NCBI GenBank assembly: GCA_964387025.1
Contig: CAYLUZ010000004.1
Span: 248,001-312,000, forward strand
Direction of reading: 5' to 3'
DNA: 64,000 bases
Source of the DNA: PNON01 sp964387025
Lineage (GTDB): Bacteria; Chloroflexota; Anaerolineae; Anaerolineales; Anaerolineaceae
A program made the translations under genes and the position numbers. A model generated the notes under the pieces. It made no database searches. It saw only the letters and a program-made list of their open reading frames with translations, and had not been told where the DNA came from. This document shows, piece by piece, positions 27,217-36,639 of the stretch. Each line of letters begins with the position of its first letter. Position 1 is the stretch's first letter.

Positions 27217-27327
27217 TATTTAATGTTTTATCATCGAATAAGATATAAAGCAAATAAAAGATGAAATCTATCAGAGTATAATCATTTTTAATCACACCAA
27301 TAATTTGAACACTGCGGAGATAAACTG

Positions 27328-27798
27328 TTGAAAGAACCGAAATTGGTCGTTGAACTAGTACCTCGTTCATGCTTTTTTTCCAACCTAAGATCCAACCTTA
27401 GTAAAAAGGATTGGGAGAAATTGCGGCAGTATACAATTGAAAATGCACAAAAACAATGTGAAATTTGTTCATCAGATGGTAGAGGATCATCCTTGGAATG
27501 TCACGAAATTTGGCAATATGACGATGCTATTAATACTCAGAAACTCATTGGATTGGTGGCATTATGCAAAGCTTGCCATCGTTCCAAGCACATGGCACTC
27601 GCCCGACACAAAGGTTGGGAATTTATCGCAGAAGAACATTTAATGCGAATTAATGGGTGGGAAAGAACAACGATGGATCTCTACCTTGAAGAAGCTTTTC
27701 GGATTTTCGAACTACGCAGCGAAAGAAATTGGAATCTGGATATTTCGTGGCTTGAAAATTTTGATGTAGTCATCCCAGATATTTTGGATAGGATTTAG
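27328..27798 (+). CDS. HNH-like zinc-binding protein
   Basis: A 156-aa protein starting at TTG, chosen because GGAG sits eight bases upstream. The core is CEIC...LECHEIWQYDD...LCKACHRSKHM, the two CxxC pairs and histidines of an HNH/McrA-type zinc finger. HNH domains cut DNA in homing, repair and restriction contexts. The C-terminal half is helical and unrecognised (WERTTMDLYLEEAFRIFELRSER). There is no adjacent methylase, intein or phage gene, so the biological role is open. Nuclease activity is inferred from the fold only. Confidence 0.7.
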   Translation: MKEPKLVVELVPRSCFFSNLRSNLSKKDWEKLRQYTIENAQKQCEICSSDGRGSSLECHEIWQYDDAINTQKLIGLVALCKACHRSKHMALARHKGWEFIAEEHLMRINGWERTTMDLYLEEAFRIFELRSERNWNLDISWLENFDVVIPDILDRI

Positions 27799-27831
27799 GT
27801 CTACAAATAACCATGTGCAAAGGATTATTTA

Positions 27832-28752
27832 ATGGAAAGCAAAATGAAAATTTCTGTCATTGGATTAGGTGGTATCGCAAAAAAGACGTATCTACCCATA
27901 TTAGCTGCTGATGATGCCCTGGAGGTACAACTTTTTTCAAGATCCCAATCCTCAATTCAAAAAGCACAAGCGATTTGGAAGATAGAAAAATCAGCGGAGG
28001 ATTTATCCGGGGTGATTAAATGGAAACCGGATGCAGCTTTTGTTCTCACCAATTCTGCATCGCATTATGAGATTGTAAAAAAGCTTTTAGCAAATGATAT
28101 TGATGTATTTGTTGAAAAACCTGCTACTTTGCATGTTGATCAGACTATTGAATTAGCAGAATTGGCCAAGAGTAATAACAAGATTTGCATGGTTGGTTTT
28201 AATCGCCGGTATACTCCAATCCATCAGCGGGGAAAAGAATACTGGGGCAGCCGTAAAATAGAATTGGCAGAATTCACAAAATTACGAACAAAACCATTTC
28301 ATGATGATATTCGAAGTCACATATATGATGACACCATCCATTTATTGGATACTATGAGATATTTTTGTGGTGAAGTTTATTTAGCTCACAAAGAGATTCG
28401 CATAGATGAACACCTGGTTACCTGTACAGGGATGTTTACTCTTGAAAAGGGTGGTGTTGCTTTGATAAAAAACTGCATGCGTAGTGGCGAGTGGAGGGAA
28501 AACTATATCCTTTCGGGAGATGGATTTACAATGGAAATTGACTCATTTTCGAAGTTAACCACCTTTCAGGGAGATGAACAGCGCAGTTGGATGGAAAACT
28601 ATCCGGGTGGTAGTGAGATCTTAGCTGGAAGAGGTTTTGTCGGAGAGATTGATCATTTCATGAACTGTATAAGGACCCGCCAAAATCCTCTAACAGACTT
28701 CGCAGATTCAGTTAAAACCCAGAGATTGGTTGAATCATTAACCGATGATTGA
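27832..28752 (+). CDS. Gfo/Idh/MocA-family oxidoreductase
   Basis: A 306-aa dehydrogenase with an N-terminal Rossmann fold (KISVIGLGGIAKKTYLP), the family motif VEKPATLH (about 100) and MVGFNRRYTP, and a C-terminal alpha/beta domain. The start may be 27832 or the ATG at 27844. Members use NAD(P) to oxidise sugars, inositols or biliverdin-like substrates. The C-terminal domain is rather short (the family is often 330-390 aa), with HIYDDTIHLLDTMRYF in the substrate region. No sugar operon surrounds it, so the substrate is unknown. Confidence 0.85.
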   Translation: MESKMKISVIGLGGIAKKTYLPILAADDALEVQLFSRSQSSIQKAQAIWKIEKSAEDLSGVIKWKPDAAFVLTNSASHYEIVKKLLANDIDVFVEKPATLHVDQTIELAELAKSNNKICMVGFNRRYTPIHQRGKEYWGSRKIELAEFTKLRTKPFHDDIRSHIYDDTIHLLDTMRYFCGEVYLAHKEIRIDEHLVTCTGMFTLEKGGVALIKNCMRSGEWRENYILSGDGFTMEIDSFSKLTTFQGDEQRSWMENYPGGSEILAGRGFVGEIDHFMNCIRTRQNPLTDFADSVKTQRLVESLTDD

Positions 28753-28762
28753 TATTAAGCTG

Positions 28763-29467
28763 TTAATCCATGAAGCGGTATTTTAATAATGCCCAAACCG
28801 CAAAGAACGCATCGCTCATATGAATTTTTTTCCCCTGAGAGTAGTCTCTCGGATTGAATTCAATTGGCACTTCATAAATACGAATTTTGCGCTTGAGAAC
28901 TTTTGCAGTAAATTCAGGCTCAAAGTCAAATCGTTTGGAATGGAGGGGAATATCTTTTATTACCTCACGTTTAAAAACTTTGTATCCTGTTTCCATGTCA
29001 CTGAGGATATTGTTATAAAGGATATTTGTCATAAAAGTGAGTAGTTTGTTTGCAACCATGTTCCAATATAGAATAGGGCGGCGGGCGCCTCCCAGGAAAC
29101 GTGATCCATATACAATATCCGCAATCCCTTCCTGAATTGGCCGCAAAAGGTGAGGATATTCTCGCGGATCATATTCCAAATCTGCGTCCTGGATGATGAT
29201 GACGTCTTTTGTTGCTGCTTTTATACCTGTCACAACTGCAGCACCTTTTCCCTGGTTCACAGGATGAAGAATGACTCGAATCTGTCCGGTCTTTTCTATT
29301 TCAACAAGCTTTTCCCGGGTTCCATCTTTTGAACCATCGTCTACTACGACGATCTCATCCACTAAATTTGTTGCCTTTACCCTGCGGATAATTTCTTCGA
29401 TTGTTTGTATTTCGTTATAAACAGGAATTACGACAGAGATTTGCATATTTGGATTATATGCAACCAT
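28763..29467 (-). CDS. Family 2 glycosyltransferase (dolichyl-phosphate mannose synthase-like)
   Basis: A 234-aa GT2 enzyme without C-terminal membrane helices. It has ISVVIPVYNEIQTIEEII at the start, VVDDGSKDGT, GKGAAVVTGIKAAT and the DxD-like IIQDADLEYDP, then VYGSRFLGG and METGYKVFKR. This is the pattern of DPM1-type synthases that transfer a sugar from GDP- or UDP-sugar to a lipid phosphate. The start may be 29467 or the methionine at 29446. It is a likely supplier of lipid-linked sugars for surface glycans. It converges with the oxidoreductase gene, 10 bases apart. Confidence 0.9.
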   Translation of the reverse strand: MVAYNPNMQISVVIPVYNEIQTIEEIIRRVKATNLVDEIVVVDDGSKDGTREKLVEIEKTGQIRVILHPVNQGKGAAVVTGIKAATKDVIIIQDADLEYDPREYPHLLRPIQEGIADIVYGSRFLGGARRPILYWNMVANKLLTFMTNILYNNILSDMETGYKVFKREVIKDIPLHSKRFDFEPEFTAKVLKRKIRIYEVPIEFNPRDYSQGKKIHMSDAFFAVWALLKYRFMD

Positions 29468-29518
29468 TCCTAATAGAGCAAGTACTTGAACCTAATGAAT
29501 AAATTGTCGAGATAGTAT

Positions 29519-29547
29519 TTGGTTAGAAATCTCTGACGTGCTATAAT
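29519..29547 (+). promoter_or_regulatory. Extended -10 promoter for the AAA+ ATPase gene
   Basis: TTGGTT at 29519-29524, 17 bases, then TATAAT at 29542-29547 preceded by TGC, giving an extended -10. The predicted leader is about 50 bases to the ATG at 29606. Confidence 0.6.
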
Positions 29548-29605
29548 TTGTTGGGGAAAGTAATATTATTCGGTCCCAAAGATATTCTTATTGGAGGTTA
29601 ATAGA

Positions 29606-30949
29606 ATGAGTCCGGTAGATAAACATCAACCTGATCCCAAAACTGCAACTGCTGCGGCAAATATGCCTTTTTTCCCGCCGCCCATTACCCGTATTGAAGA
29701 CACAGGTCTCTCGCCGCTTTGGCTTCAAGACCTCATTCTTAAAGTATTTTATTATCAGGGATATCTTACCGGTTTCAAATTAGCTGAAGAAATTGCTTTA
29801 CCATATGTCGGAGTCGTAGATCTGTTATTGGAAGTACTGAAAAGGGAGAAGCTGGTTGAGGTCAAAACCTCTCAAGCTGGTTTGGGTGAAGGGGCGTATC
29901 AATGGGCTATAACCGGATTAGGAATTGCCAGAGCGAGAGAAGCGCTCGAAAGAAGCCAATATGCGGGACCTGCCCCTATCCCCATAAGTATTTATAACGA
30001 ATCACAACGGAAACAAAGCCGCGGACGCGTATTGGTGAATGAGAAGATCATGCGGCAAATATTAAGCAGCTTAATTCTTTCAGAAAAGACTTTTAAACGG
30101 ATAGGTCCTGCACTTAATTCAGGAACTTCCATTTTCCTTTATGGCCCTCCTGGGAATGGAAAGACAACCATAGCCAGAGCCATCGGAAACCAGGTACTTA
30201 CACAGAATATATATATTCCTTATTCCATTTACATCGATGGACAGGTTGTTAAACTCTATGATTCCGTAAATCATCAAATCGCTCCTGATGAAGAGGTGAC
30301 GTATTCTGGAACAGGTACCTTACGGGGTGTTCGCCGTGATCCACGTTGGGTAAAAATTCGCAGACCGTTTATCGTGGTTGGCGGTGAACTAAGCCTGGCT
30401 GGTCTCGACCTGGTTTTTGACGATGTCCATAAATACTATGAGGCACCATTCCAGGTAAAGGCAAATGGCGGTATCTTCCTTATAGATGACTTTGGTAGAC
30501 AACAGGTTAGGCCACGCGACTTACTCAATCGTTGGATTGTACCGTTGGAAAATCGTATTGATTTTCTCACTCTGCATACTGGAAGAAAAATTGAGGTTCC
30601 TTTTGATGTTTTAGTTGTCTTCTCAACAAACCTACCTCCAAAAGATCTTGTTGATGAGGCATTCTTGAGACGACTGCGCCATAAAATTGAGATTGGTGAT
30701 CCTTCATTCGACGATTACAGGGAAATCTTTAAACGGGTTGCTGCAGATAAAAAAGTTATCTATAACGATCAGGCGCTTGCTCATTTGCTGCAGGAATGGT
30801 ATATCAAGAAAGACCGAAAATTACGCGCATCTCATCCGCGTGATCTATGCGATCAGATCGTTGATATTTCCAAATATGAGGGTATCGAATCTGCAATGAC
30901 CAATGATCTAATTGACCGGGCAGCAGAATCCTATTTTGTAGACTTATAA
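29606..30949 (+). CDS. AAA+ ATPase with N-terminal winged-helix-like domain
   Basis: Starts at the ATG at 29606 after TTGGAGG; 447 aa. Residues 35-115 look like a winged helix (LQDLILKVFYYQGYLTGFKLAEEI...LLEVLKREKLVEV). The ATPase has Walker A GPPGNGKT (180-187) and Walker B GGIFLIDDF (about 288), and after that a sensor-1-like VVFSTNLPP and arginine-finger-like FLRRLRHKIEIGDP. Between the Walker motifs is a beta-rich insert with repeated arginines (RRDPRWVKIRRPFIVVGGE). I do not recognise a named function; similar uncharacterised AAA proteins occur in other Chloroflexota. The next gene (GDPD) follows 10 bases later and is probably co-transcribed. Confidence 0.8.
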   Translation: MSPVDKHQPDPKTATAAANMPFFPPPITRIEDTGLSPLWLQDLILKVFYYQGYLTGFKLAEEIALPYVGVVDLLLEVLKREKLVEVKTSQAGLGEGAYQWAITGLGIARAREALERSQYAGPAPIPISIYNESQRKQSRGRVLVNEKIMRQILSSLILSEKTFKRIGPALNSGTSIFLYGPPGNGKTTIARAIGNQVLTQNIYIPYSIYIDGQVVKLYDSVNHQIAPDEEVTYSGTGTLRGVRRDPRWVKIRRPFIVVGGELSLAGLDLVFDDVHKYYEAPFQVKANGGIFLIDDFGRQQVRPRDLLNRWIVPLENRIDFLTLHTGRKIEVPFDVLVVFSTNLPPKDLVDEAFLRRLRHKIEIGDPSFDDYREIFKRVAADKKVIYNDQALAHLLQEWYIKKDRKLRASHPRDLCDQIVDISKYEGIESAMTNDLIDRAAESYFVDL

Positions 30950-30959
30950 AGGTGAAGAA

Positions 30960-31697
30960 ATGCAGCAACCATTAATATATGCTCACCGTGGAGCTTCTGC
31001 TCATGCGCCTGAAAATACCATCTCTGCGTTCCTTTTAGCCATTGAACATGGGGCAGATGGAATCGAATTTGATGTTAAAGTAACCCGCGACGGTAGAGTG
31101 ATCGTATTACACGATCAAACTCTGCAAAGAACTACGACAGGATCGGGGGATTTTAAAAACTTCACTTATGATGAACTCAGAAAGTTGGATGCAGGCTCAA
31201 AATTCTCAACAAAATACAGTAATGAGAAGTTGCCGACTCTTGAAGAAGTATTCGAAGCCGTCGGGAATCGGATAGGTATAAATATTGAATTGACCAATTA
31301 CGCCACTCCGGGAGATGACCTTATTGAAAAGGTAGCCATTATTTTAGCATCGACAAAGGATACATCAAGGGTGATGTTTTCGTCATTCAACTGGGGTAAC
31401 CTTAAGAAAGCAAGTAAGTTATGTCCAGGAATTCATTGCGGAATATTAGCTTTACCTGGCATAGCTGGTTGGCTCAGTCGATCATATTTCACCCGAAATG
31501 TTCCTCATGAAGCTGTCCATCCCTACTTTACTGATGTTTCAAAAAACTCAGTAAAAAATTGGCATCACCAAGGTTTAAAGGTGAATATTTGGACAGTTAA
31601 TGATCCCAATGAGATGCTTCGATTAAAGGATATAGGGGTGGACATGATCATGACAGATGACCCTGCATTGGCAAAATCAACGATTCAACGTTCTTAA
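30960..31697 (+). CDS. Glycerophosphodiester phosphodiesterase
   Basis: A 245-aa cytoplasmic GDPD TIM barrel. The metal and catalytic residues lie in YAHRGASAHAPENT, GIEFDVKVTRDGRVIVLHD and the glutamate in NIELTN. It releases glycerol-3-phosphate from glycerophosphodiesters made by lipid turnover. No signal peptide is present, so it resembles UgpQ rather than secreted GlpQ. The product could feed PlsY (46359), though the genes are not linked. It sits 10 bases after the AAA+ gene. Confidence 0.92.
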   Translation: MQQPLIYAHRGASAHAPENTISAFLLAIEHGADGIEFDVKVTRDGRVIVLHDQTLQRTTTGSGDFKNFTYDELRKLDAGSKFSTKYSNEKLPTLEEVFEAVGNRIGINIELTNYATPGDDLIEKVAIILASTKDTSRVMFSSFNWGNLKKASKLCPGIHCGILALPGIAGWLSRSYFTRNVPHEAVHPYFTDVSKNSVKNWHHQGLKVNIWTVNDPNEMLRLKDIGVDMIMTDDPALAKSTIQRS

Positions 31698-32026
31698 TAA
31701 TAGCCTGAATTGAAGTTTGGAAATGATAATTCCTAAATGTAAATTTACCCCGTGTAGATTTTAATAATGGCAGATGTATAACTGGTGGATAATCAATCGA
31801 AATGCATAAATTGAACAATAATTTGGATGATTAATACTGCCAAGTAAAAGTTCTAATAAAACTTCAGCAAAATATTGAAATAATCATGGGGATAAAAATG
31901 AATTTGCTGGGGCATGACGAGCAATTAGTCTCAATGGTAAAATAAGACCATTGTTATTCATAAATGTTTATGGCGGAATCATCGCCAGGAAAACACATCA
32001 TAGTAAAAATTGAAGTATTTATAACC
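31698..32026. other. AT-rich intergenic region before the GH3 gene
   Basis: About 270-330 bases, depending on the start of the downstream gene. The sequence is AT-rich without long inverted repeats or a clear -35/-10 pair that I would defend. No RNA gene is recognised. Confidence 0.4.
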
Positions 32027-34843
32027 ATGAGTGATATTATCCACAAATTCCAAATACCAGTACTTAGACTCATTATGAGTATTCTGATATTTGGATTCTT
32101 GATCTCTCCTATTCAAACAATTAATGCGAAGACAGGTAATCAAGATAATCTTCCTTTAAACAATGCACAAAAAATGTTGACAGAGCTGAGCCCAAAAGAA
32201 AAAGTTGGTCAACTTTTATTGGTGACGTTTAATGGAATTGATACTACAGAACAATCACAAATCAACTCACTTATTTCCAAGCATTATATTGGTGGAGTAG
32301 TTTTACAACGAAAAAATGATAATTTTGTTGGTGGGAATTCCACAGTTCAATCAGCTTATGATCTAATTTCCAGCCTGCAATCCATTAAATGGCAGAGCAC
32401 TCAATCGACTGGAAACCCGAAAGATGGTAGTTCTGATTTACCCGTTTATATACCTTTATTTATCGGTGCCTCACAGGAAGGTGATGGTCCCCCGAATTCT
32501 CAAATTATCTCCGGCTTTACTCAGATTCCAAATGAAATGACCATTGGAGCTACTTGGAATCCCGAGTTTGCGGAACAGAACGGGGAAATTCTTGGTAACG
32601 AGTTAAGTAATATTGGGATCAATCTATTACTTGGACCATCTCTGGATGTGCTTGAACTTCCCCTACAAGAAGGTGGGGAAGATTTGGGAACACGCACTTT
32701 TGGGGGCGACCCTTATTGGGTAGGCGAAATGGGAAAGGCTTTTATCCGGGGAGTACATCAGGGTAGCGAAAACAAGGTGGCGGTAATGGCGAAACACTTC
32801 CCCGGTCGGGGCGGTTCGGATCGCCCGACGGAAGAAGAAGTTGCCACAGTTCGAAAATCACTTGAGCAATTAAAACAGATCGAATTAGCTCCTTTTTTTG
32901 CAGTAACAGGTACTACAGATGATCCAATGGCAATTACTGATGGGTTACTCGTATCGCATATCCGCTACCAGGGTTTCCAGGGAAATATACGTGTCACCAC
33001 CCGACCCGTCAGTTTCGATCCAGCAGCATTAACTCAGATTCTCAGTTTGCCACAATTTTCAAGTTGGCGAGATTCGGGGGGTCTAATTATCAGCGATGAC
33101 TTGGGAAGTACAGCAGTACGAAAATTTAATGACCCCACAATGCTCAGCTTTGATTCACGCCAAACTGCCCGTAATGCCCTTTTAGCAGGGAATGACATCC
33201 TCTATGTTGATGGTTTTACAGACAGCAGTGATAAAGATACATATTCATCGATCATACGCACTTTGGATTACTTTACCCAAAAATATAGCGAAGATCCTAC
33301 TTTTGCTCAACGTGTAGATGCATCAGTACTGAGAATACTTACACTCAAATATAAACTTTACCCGAATTTTAACATAAATTCAGTTGTACCTCCAGAATCA
33401 GGATTGATTGGCACAGGACCAGAAAACCAGGCGATCCTGGACACTTCACAATCTTCAGCTGCTTTGATCAATCCATCTGTTCTCGAACTTCCCAATGTCC
33501 TACCTGATCCACCCAGTTATCAAGAACGAATTATTTTCTTAATGGACTCGACTGATTATCAACAATGCAGTACATGTGAATATCAAACTTCGCTTGCAGC
33601 AGACTCTTTGAAGAATGGGGTGATAAGGCTTTATGGACCAACCGCCGGAAGCCAGGTGAATCAGCTTAGGCTTTCAGGGTATTCTTTTAAAAGTGTAGAT
33701 GAGTGGCTTAAAGGGATAGAACCCCCTGTTAATTTCGAATCAGATTTCAGACAAGCGAATTGGGTGGTTGTTGGTCTTCAAAATATTGATGTAAACAGAC
33801 CTTATTCACTTGCGTTCAAACATCTTCTCACAGAACGTTCTGAATTATTAAGGAATAAAAAGGTAGTTGTTTTCGCATTCAATGCTCCATATTATCTTGA
33901 TGCCACCGATCTATCAAAAGTGACCGCATATTATGCGCTTTACTCAAAATCTCAACCGTTTATTGATTTGGCTGCGCGGATATTATTCCAGGAGGTTTCT
34001 CCACAAGGAGCATCTCCAGTCTCTATTCCAGGTGTTGGTTATGATTTGATCAATGCCACTATGCCCGACCCAAATCAAGTGATCCCGCTCGTAGTCGATC
34101 TACCGGTTCAAATTGAGAATACTCCGGATGCAGATAGTACTCCAGAATCATTACCAATACAAAAATTTAAACTGGGAGATACAATTCCAATACGAACAGG
34201 AGTGATATTTGACCACAACCAGCACCCTGTCCCTGACGGAACGTTGGTCAGATTCATTATTAGAACTGAGGCTGATCCTGGAACTACTCAACAAATTGAG
34301 GCAACGACGATTGGTGGGATTGCAAGAGCTTCATATAGGATTCCCACAAATGGATTTATAGAAATTCGGGTGACCAGTGAACCAGCGTTGGTTTCAGAAT
34401 TTCTTCAGCTGGATATCCCTCTTGGTGAAGGAGCAGGTGTAACCGCGGTTGCGCCTACCCCCATCCCAAGTTCAACTCCGATTCCCAGTGTTACTCCCGT
34501 CATAACCCAGACCGCAACTCTTGATACATTTGCTGGAAACACAGGACAGCCTTCATTTTGGGAATGGTTGTTGGTTGTTCTAATCATCGGTATCGCTGGG
34601 TCATTGGTGTACACACTGGGGAAAAGAATCCACTCAATCCGTTGGGGTGTTCGTTGGGCATTTTGTTCCATTATTGGGGGACTAACAAGTTATATATACC
34701 TAACTGGCAGGATGCCCGGTGGCGAAGCTTGGTTAAAATTAACTGGTACGACAGGATTACTCATCGTTGTTATTTTGTGTATGAGTTTGGGATTTGCTGT
34801 AGGAATTTTATGGCATACTGTAACAGGACGGCCTGGTAATTAA
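32027..34843 (+). CDS. Membrane-anchored GH3-family glycoside hydrolase with altered catalytic loop
   Basis: I favour the ATG at 32027, which begins a good signal peptide; a frame-open ATG lies at 31964, and neither has a clear ribosome site. The 938-aa protein has a GH3 catalytic barrel from about 50 to 450, with EKVGQLLLVTFNG and AVMAKHFPGRGGSDRPTEEE. The SDDLG segment near 356-360 matches the GH3 nucleophile region. In NagZ-type enzymes the loop reads KHFPGHG...DSH; here H is R and DSH is absent. A beta region follows, then a Pro/Thr linker (about 810-830) and three C-terminal membrane helices. It may cleave surface or wall sugars; specificity is uncertain. Confidence 0.8.
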   Translation: MSDIIHKFQIPVLRLIMSILIFGFLISPIQTINAKTGNQDNLPLNNAQKMLTELSPKEKVGQLLLVTFNGIDTTEQSQINSLISKHYIGGVVLQRKNDNFVGGNSTVQSAYDLISSLQSIKWQSTQSTGNPKDGSSDLPVYIPLFIGASQEGDGPPNSQIISGFTQIPNEMTIGATWNPEFAEQNGEILGNELSNIGINLLLGPSLDVLELPLQEGGEDLGTRTFGGDPYWVGEMGKAFIRGVHQGSENKVAVMAKHFPGRGGSDRPTEEEVATVRKSLEQLKQIELAPFFAVTGTTDDPMAITDGLLVSHIRYQGFQGNIRVTTRPVSFDPAALTQILSLPQFSSWRDSGGLIISDDLGSTAVRKFNDPTMLSFDSRQTARNALLAGNDILYVDGFTDSSDKDTYSSIIRTLDYFTQKYSEDPTFAQRVDASVLRILTLKYKLYPNFNINSVVPPESGLIGTGPENQAILDTSQSSAALINPSVLELPNVLPDPPSYQERIIFLMDSTDYQQCSTCEYQTSLAADSLKNGVIRLYGPTAGSQVNQLRLSGYSFKSVDEWLKGIEPPVNFESDFRQANWVVVGLQNIDVNRPYSLAFKHLLTERSELLRNKKVVVFAFNAPYYLDATDLSKVTAYYALYSKSQPFIDLAARILFQEVSPQGASPVSIPGVGYDLINATMPDPNQVIPLVVDLPVQIENTPDADSTPESLPIQKFKLGDTIPIRTGVIFDHNQHPVPDGTLVRFIIRTEADPGTTQQIEATTIGGIARASYRIPTNGFIEIRVTSEPALVSEFLQLDIPLGEGAGVTAVAPTPIPSSTPIPSVTPVITQTATLDTFAGNTGQPSFWEWLLVVLIIGIAGSLVYTLGKRIHSIRWGVRWAFCSIIGGLTSYIYLTGRMPGGEAWLKLTGTTGLLIVVILCMSLGFAVGILWHTVTGRPGN

Positions 34844-35832
34844 TGATTAAGCAGAGTTACTAACAAACTGATTCCTACCATTGCAATTGTAGCAAAAAAT
34901 AGAAATTTTTCCGGTTTTGTTTTCAAAAAATCCTGAAACTTTACCAGAGGTTGTGTATGATGAGTTCTGGTGGAAGGGATGTAGTCACCCAATAACGATT
35001 GGCGGAATTCCTCAACCGATTGAGGACGTTCGTTGGGGTGCAGGCCCATTGCCCATAAAATGGCGCGCTCAGTCCGTAAACTGATACTTGGATTAATCTG
35101 GCGAGGAAGCACCATGCTTTCAGGGTGGAGAAAACGCTCACGCGCGTCCATAGGTTGTTGATTGGTAAGAATATGATACAGCGTTGCGCCAAATGAGTAA
35201 ATGTCAGATCTGGTATCTGTGTGGCCGCTGTCACCACCATACTGTTCCAACGGGGTATACAGAGCTGTACCCCGTCCTTGTAAAATTGTAATGGTCACCT
35301 CGCCGGGTGATGCTAATTTAACCAATCCAAAATCAACCAGTTTAAGGAAATTGGATGGTGTAATTTTTAGATTTCCGGGTTTAATATCCCGGTGCAGGAT
35401 CGGCGGGTCTTGTCCATGCAAGTAGCTTAAAGCGTCTGCAAGTTGGCTTCCCCATTCTATAACGTCTTTTTCAGGTAAAAATGTCTCAGCTTTCCGGGCT
35501 TCCACCATCATAGTGCGCAAATCTTTACCCGGGACATAATCCATTACCAGATAGTCGCATGGACCAATAGAAAAATAATCTGATACTTTTGGTAAGTTGG
35601 GATGATCCAGGCGAGCCAAAACAGTAGCTTCACGTAGGAATTGGTCACGAGCCTGTCGAATTAGCTCTTCAGGCAATGTTTTATCGTGTTCAACTTCCTT
35701 TACAGCACATTGACGGCCTTCAAGGCGCAGATCATCTGCCAGGTAGATGCTTCCCATCCCTCCCTGTCCGATGATCCGGCAAATTTTATACCTGGCGTGT
35801 AAGACCTCCCCCGCTTTAAGTGAGACCGGCAT
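34840..35832 (-). CDS. Tail-anchored serine/threonine protein kinase
   Basis: A 330-aa Hanks-type kinase. The glycine loop is IGQGGMGSIY (from 21), the ATP lysine is Lys45 (CAVKEVE), the catalytic loop is HRDIKPGN (Asp149) and the metal loop is DFG (167-169). A hydrophobic C-terminal helix (about 308-328) ends the protein, so the kinase faces the cytoplasm with no extracellular sensor such as PASTA repeats. Its stop codon overlaps that of the GH3 gene by three bases. It is divergent from the FHA-regulator gene, a natural substrate candidate, with an inverted repeat between. Confidence 0.93.
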   Translation of the reverse strand: MPVSLKAGEVLHARYKICRIIGQGGMGSIYLADDLRLEGRQCAVKEVEHDKTLPEELIRQARDQFLREATVLARLDHPNLPKVSDYFSIGPCDYLVMDYVPGKDLRTMMVEARKAETFLPEKDVIEWGSQLADALSYLHGQDPPILHRDIKPGNLKITPSNFLKLVDFGLVKLASPGEVTITILQGRGTALYTPLEQYGGDSGHTDTRSDIYSFGATLYHILTNQQPMDARERFLHPESMVLPRQINPSISLRTERAILWAMGLHPNERPQSVEEFRQSLLGDYIPSTRTHHTQPLVKFQDFLKTKPEKFLFFATIAMVGISLLVTLLNH

Positions 35833-35859
35833 TGGACCTTCCAGTATCTACCATAAATG

Positions 35860-35892
35860 ATATTGATCATTAATATCGGCGTCGATCAATAT
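35860..35892. promoter_or_regulatory. Inverted repeat between divergent kinase and FHA-regulator genes
   Basis: ATATTGATC (35860-35868) and GATCAATAT (35884-35892) form a perfect 9-bp dyad with a 15-base spacer. The spacing puts the half-site centres about two helical turns apart, as expected for a dimeric DNA-binding protein. The adjacent winged-helix regulator is the obvious candidate to bind here. Confidence 0.5.
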
Positions 35893-35970
35893 TGCCTTTA
35901 TGGTAATTTCTGTTATATTATACCTTATTAGATAATTGGATTGCGTTGTTACTATGATCGAGGTGAGCTA

Positions 35971-36639
35971 ATGGTTGACAGGGGTGAAGAAATACCGGTT
36001 CTGATCGGTCAGAGTGGACCGGTCAATGGTCAACGTTGGGCAATCACGAAAACAATGGTAATTGGCAGGGATGTATCTTGCGATATTGTTATTCCAGACC
36101 GTCAAATATCAAGATTCCATGCTAATTTAATGCCGGCTGCCAATGGAACCATTTTAGAAGACCTTGGAAGTAAAAATGGCACATATTGCAATGGCCAAAA
36201 AGTTGAAACCTCGGTCATGTTAGCAGACGGAGATCTTGTTCAGATGGCTCTGGTACAACACTTTGTATTTCTGAGTTCTGAATCAACTTTGCCGCTGGAT
36301 GCAAGTCAACTACCTGTAAGTCAAAAAAGGACTGGCAAGCTGCACTTTGATAATCGTTCCAGGCGTGTGTGGATCGGGCAAAACGAAGTTATACCACCAC
36401 TTTCTGCATCACAACTACGATTACTGCAACTGCTTTACGAACAAGAGGGAGCGGTCGTTTCCAGGGATGAACTGATCGCTAAAGTTTGGGGGGAAGATGA
36501 AGCTGTGGGAGTTTCAGACCAGGCATTCGATGCACTCGTTCGAAGATTACGCCAAAGATTATCCAGCATTGATGCTGAGCATAACTACATCACCACGCTG
36601 CGGGGATATGGCGTAAAATTCGAAAATAATCCCGAATAA
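35971..36639 (+). CDS. FHA domain-winged helix transcriptional regulator
   Basis: I use the ATG at 35971 after GAGGTGAG. The 222-aa protein has an FHA domain (about 20-100) with VIGRDVSCDIVIPDRQISRFHA and LGSKNGTYCNG, which binds phosphothreonine. A linker leads to an OmpR/PhoB-type winged helix (about 140-222) with VVSRDELIAKVWG and FDALVRRLRQRL...YITTLRGYGVKF. No receiver domain is present, so phosphothreonine binding probably replaces phospho-aspartate as the input. It is divergent from a Ser/Thr kinase gene, so kinase-controlled binding is a reasonable inference. Confidence 0.9.
   Translation: MVDRGEEIPVLIGQSGPVNGQRWAITKTMVIGRDVSCDIVIPDRQISRFHANLMPAANGTILEDLGSKNGTYCNGQKVETSVMLADGDLVQMALVQHFVFLSSESTLPLDASQLPVSQKRTGKLHFDNRSRRVWIGQNEVIPPLSASQLRLLQLLYEQEGAVVSRDELIAKVWGEDEAVGVSDQAFDALVRRLRQRLSSIDAEHNYITTLRGYGVKFENNPE

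Noticed and set aside
27328..27798. HNH protein as part of a restriction or homing system with the methylase-like gene
   Set aside because: The two genes are 12 kb apart with no shared operon, and the methylase-like protein seems inactive.
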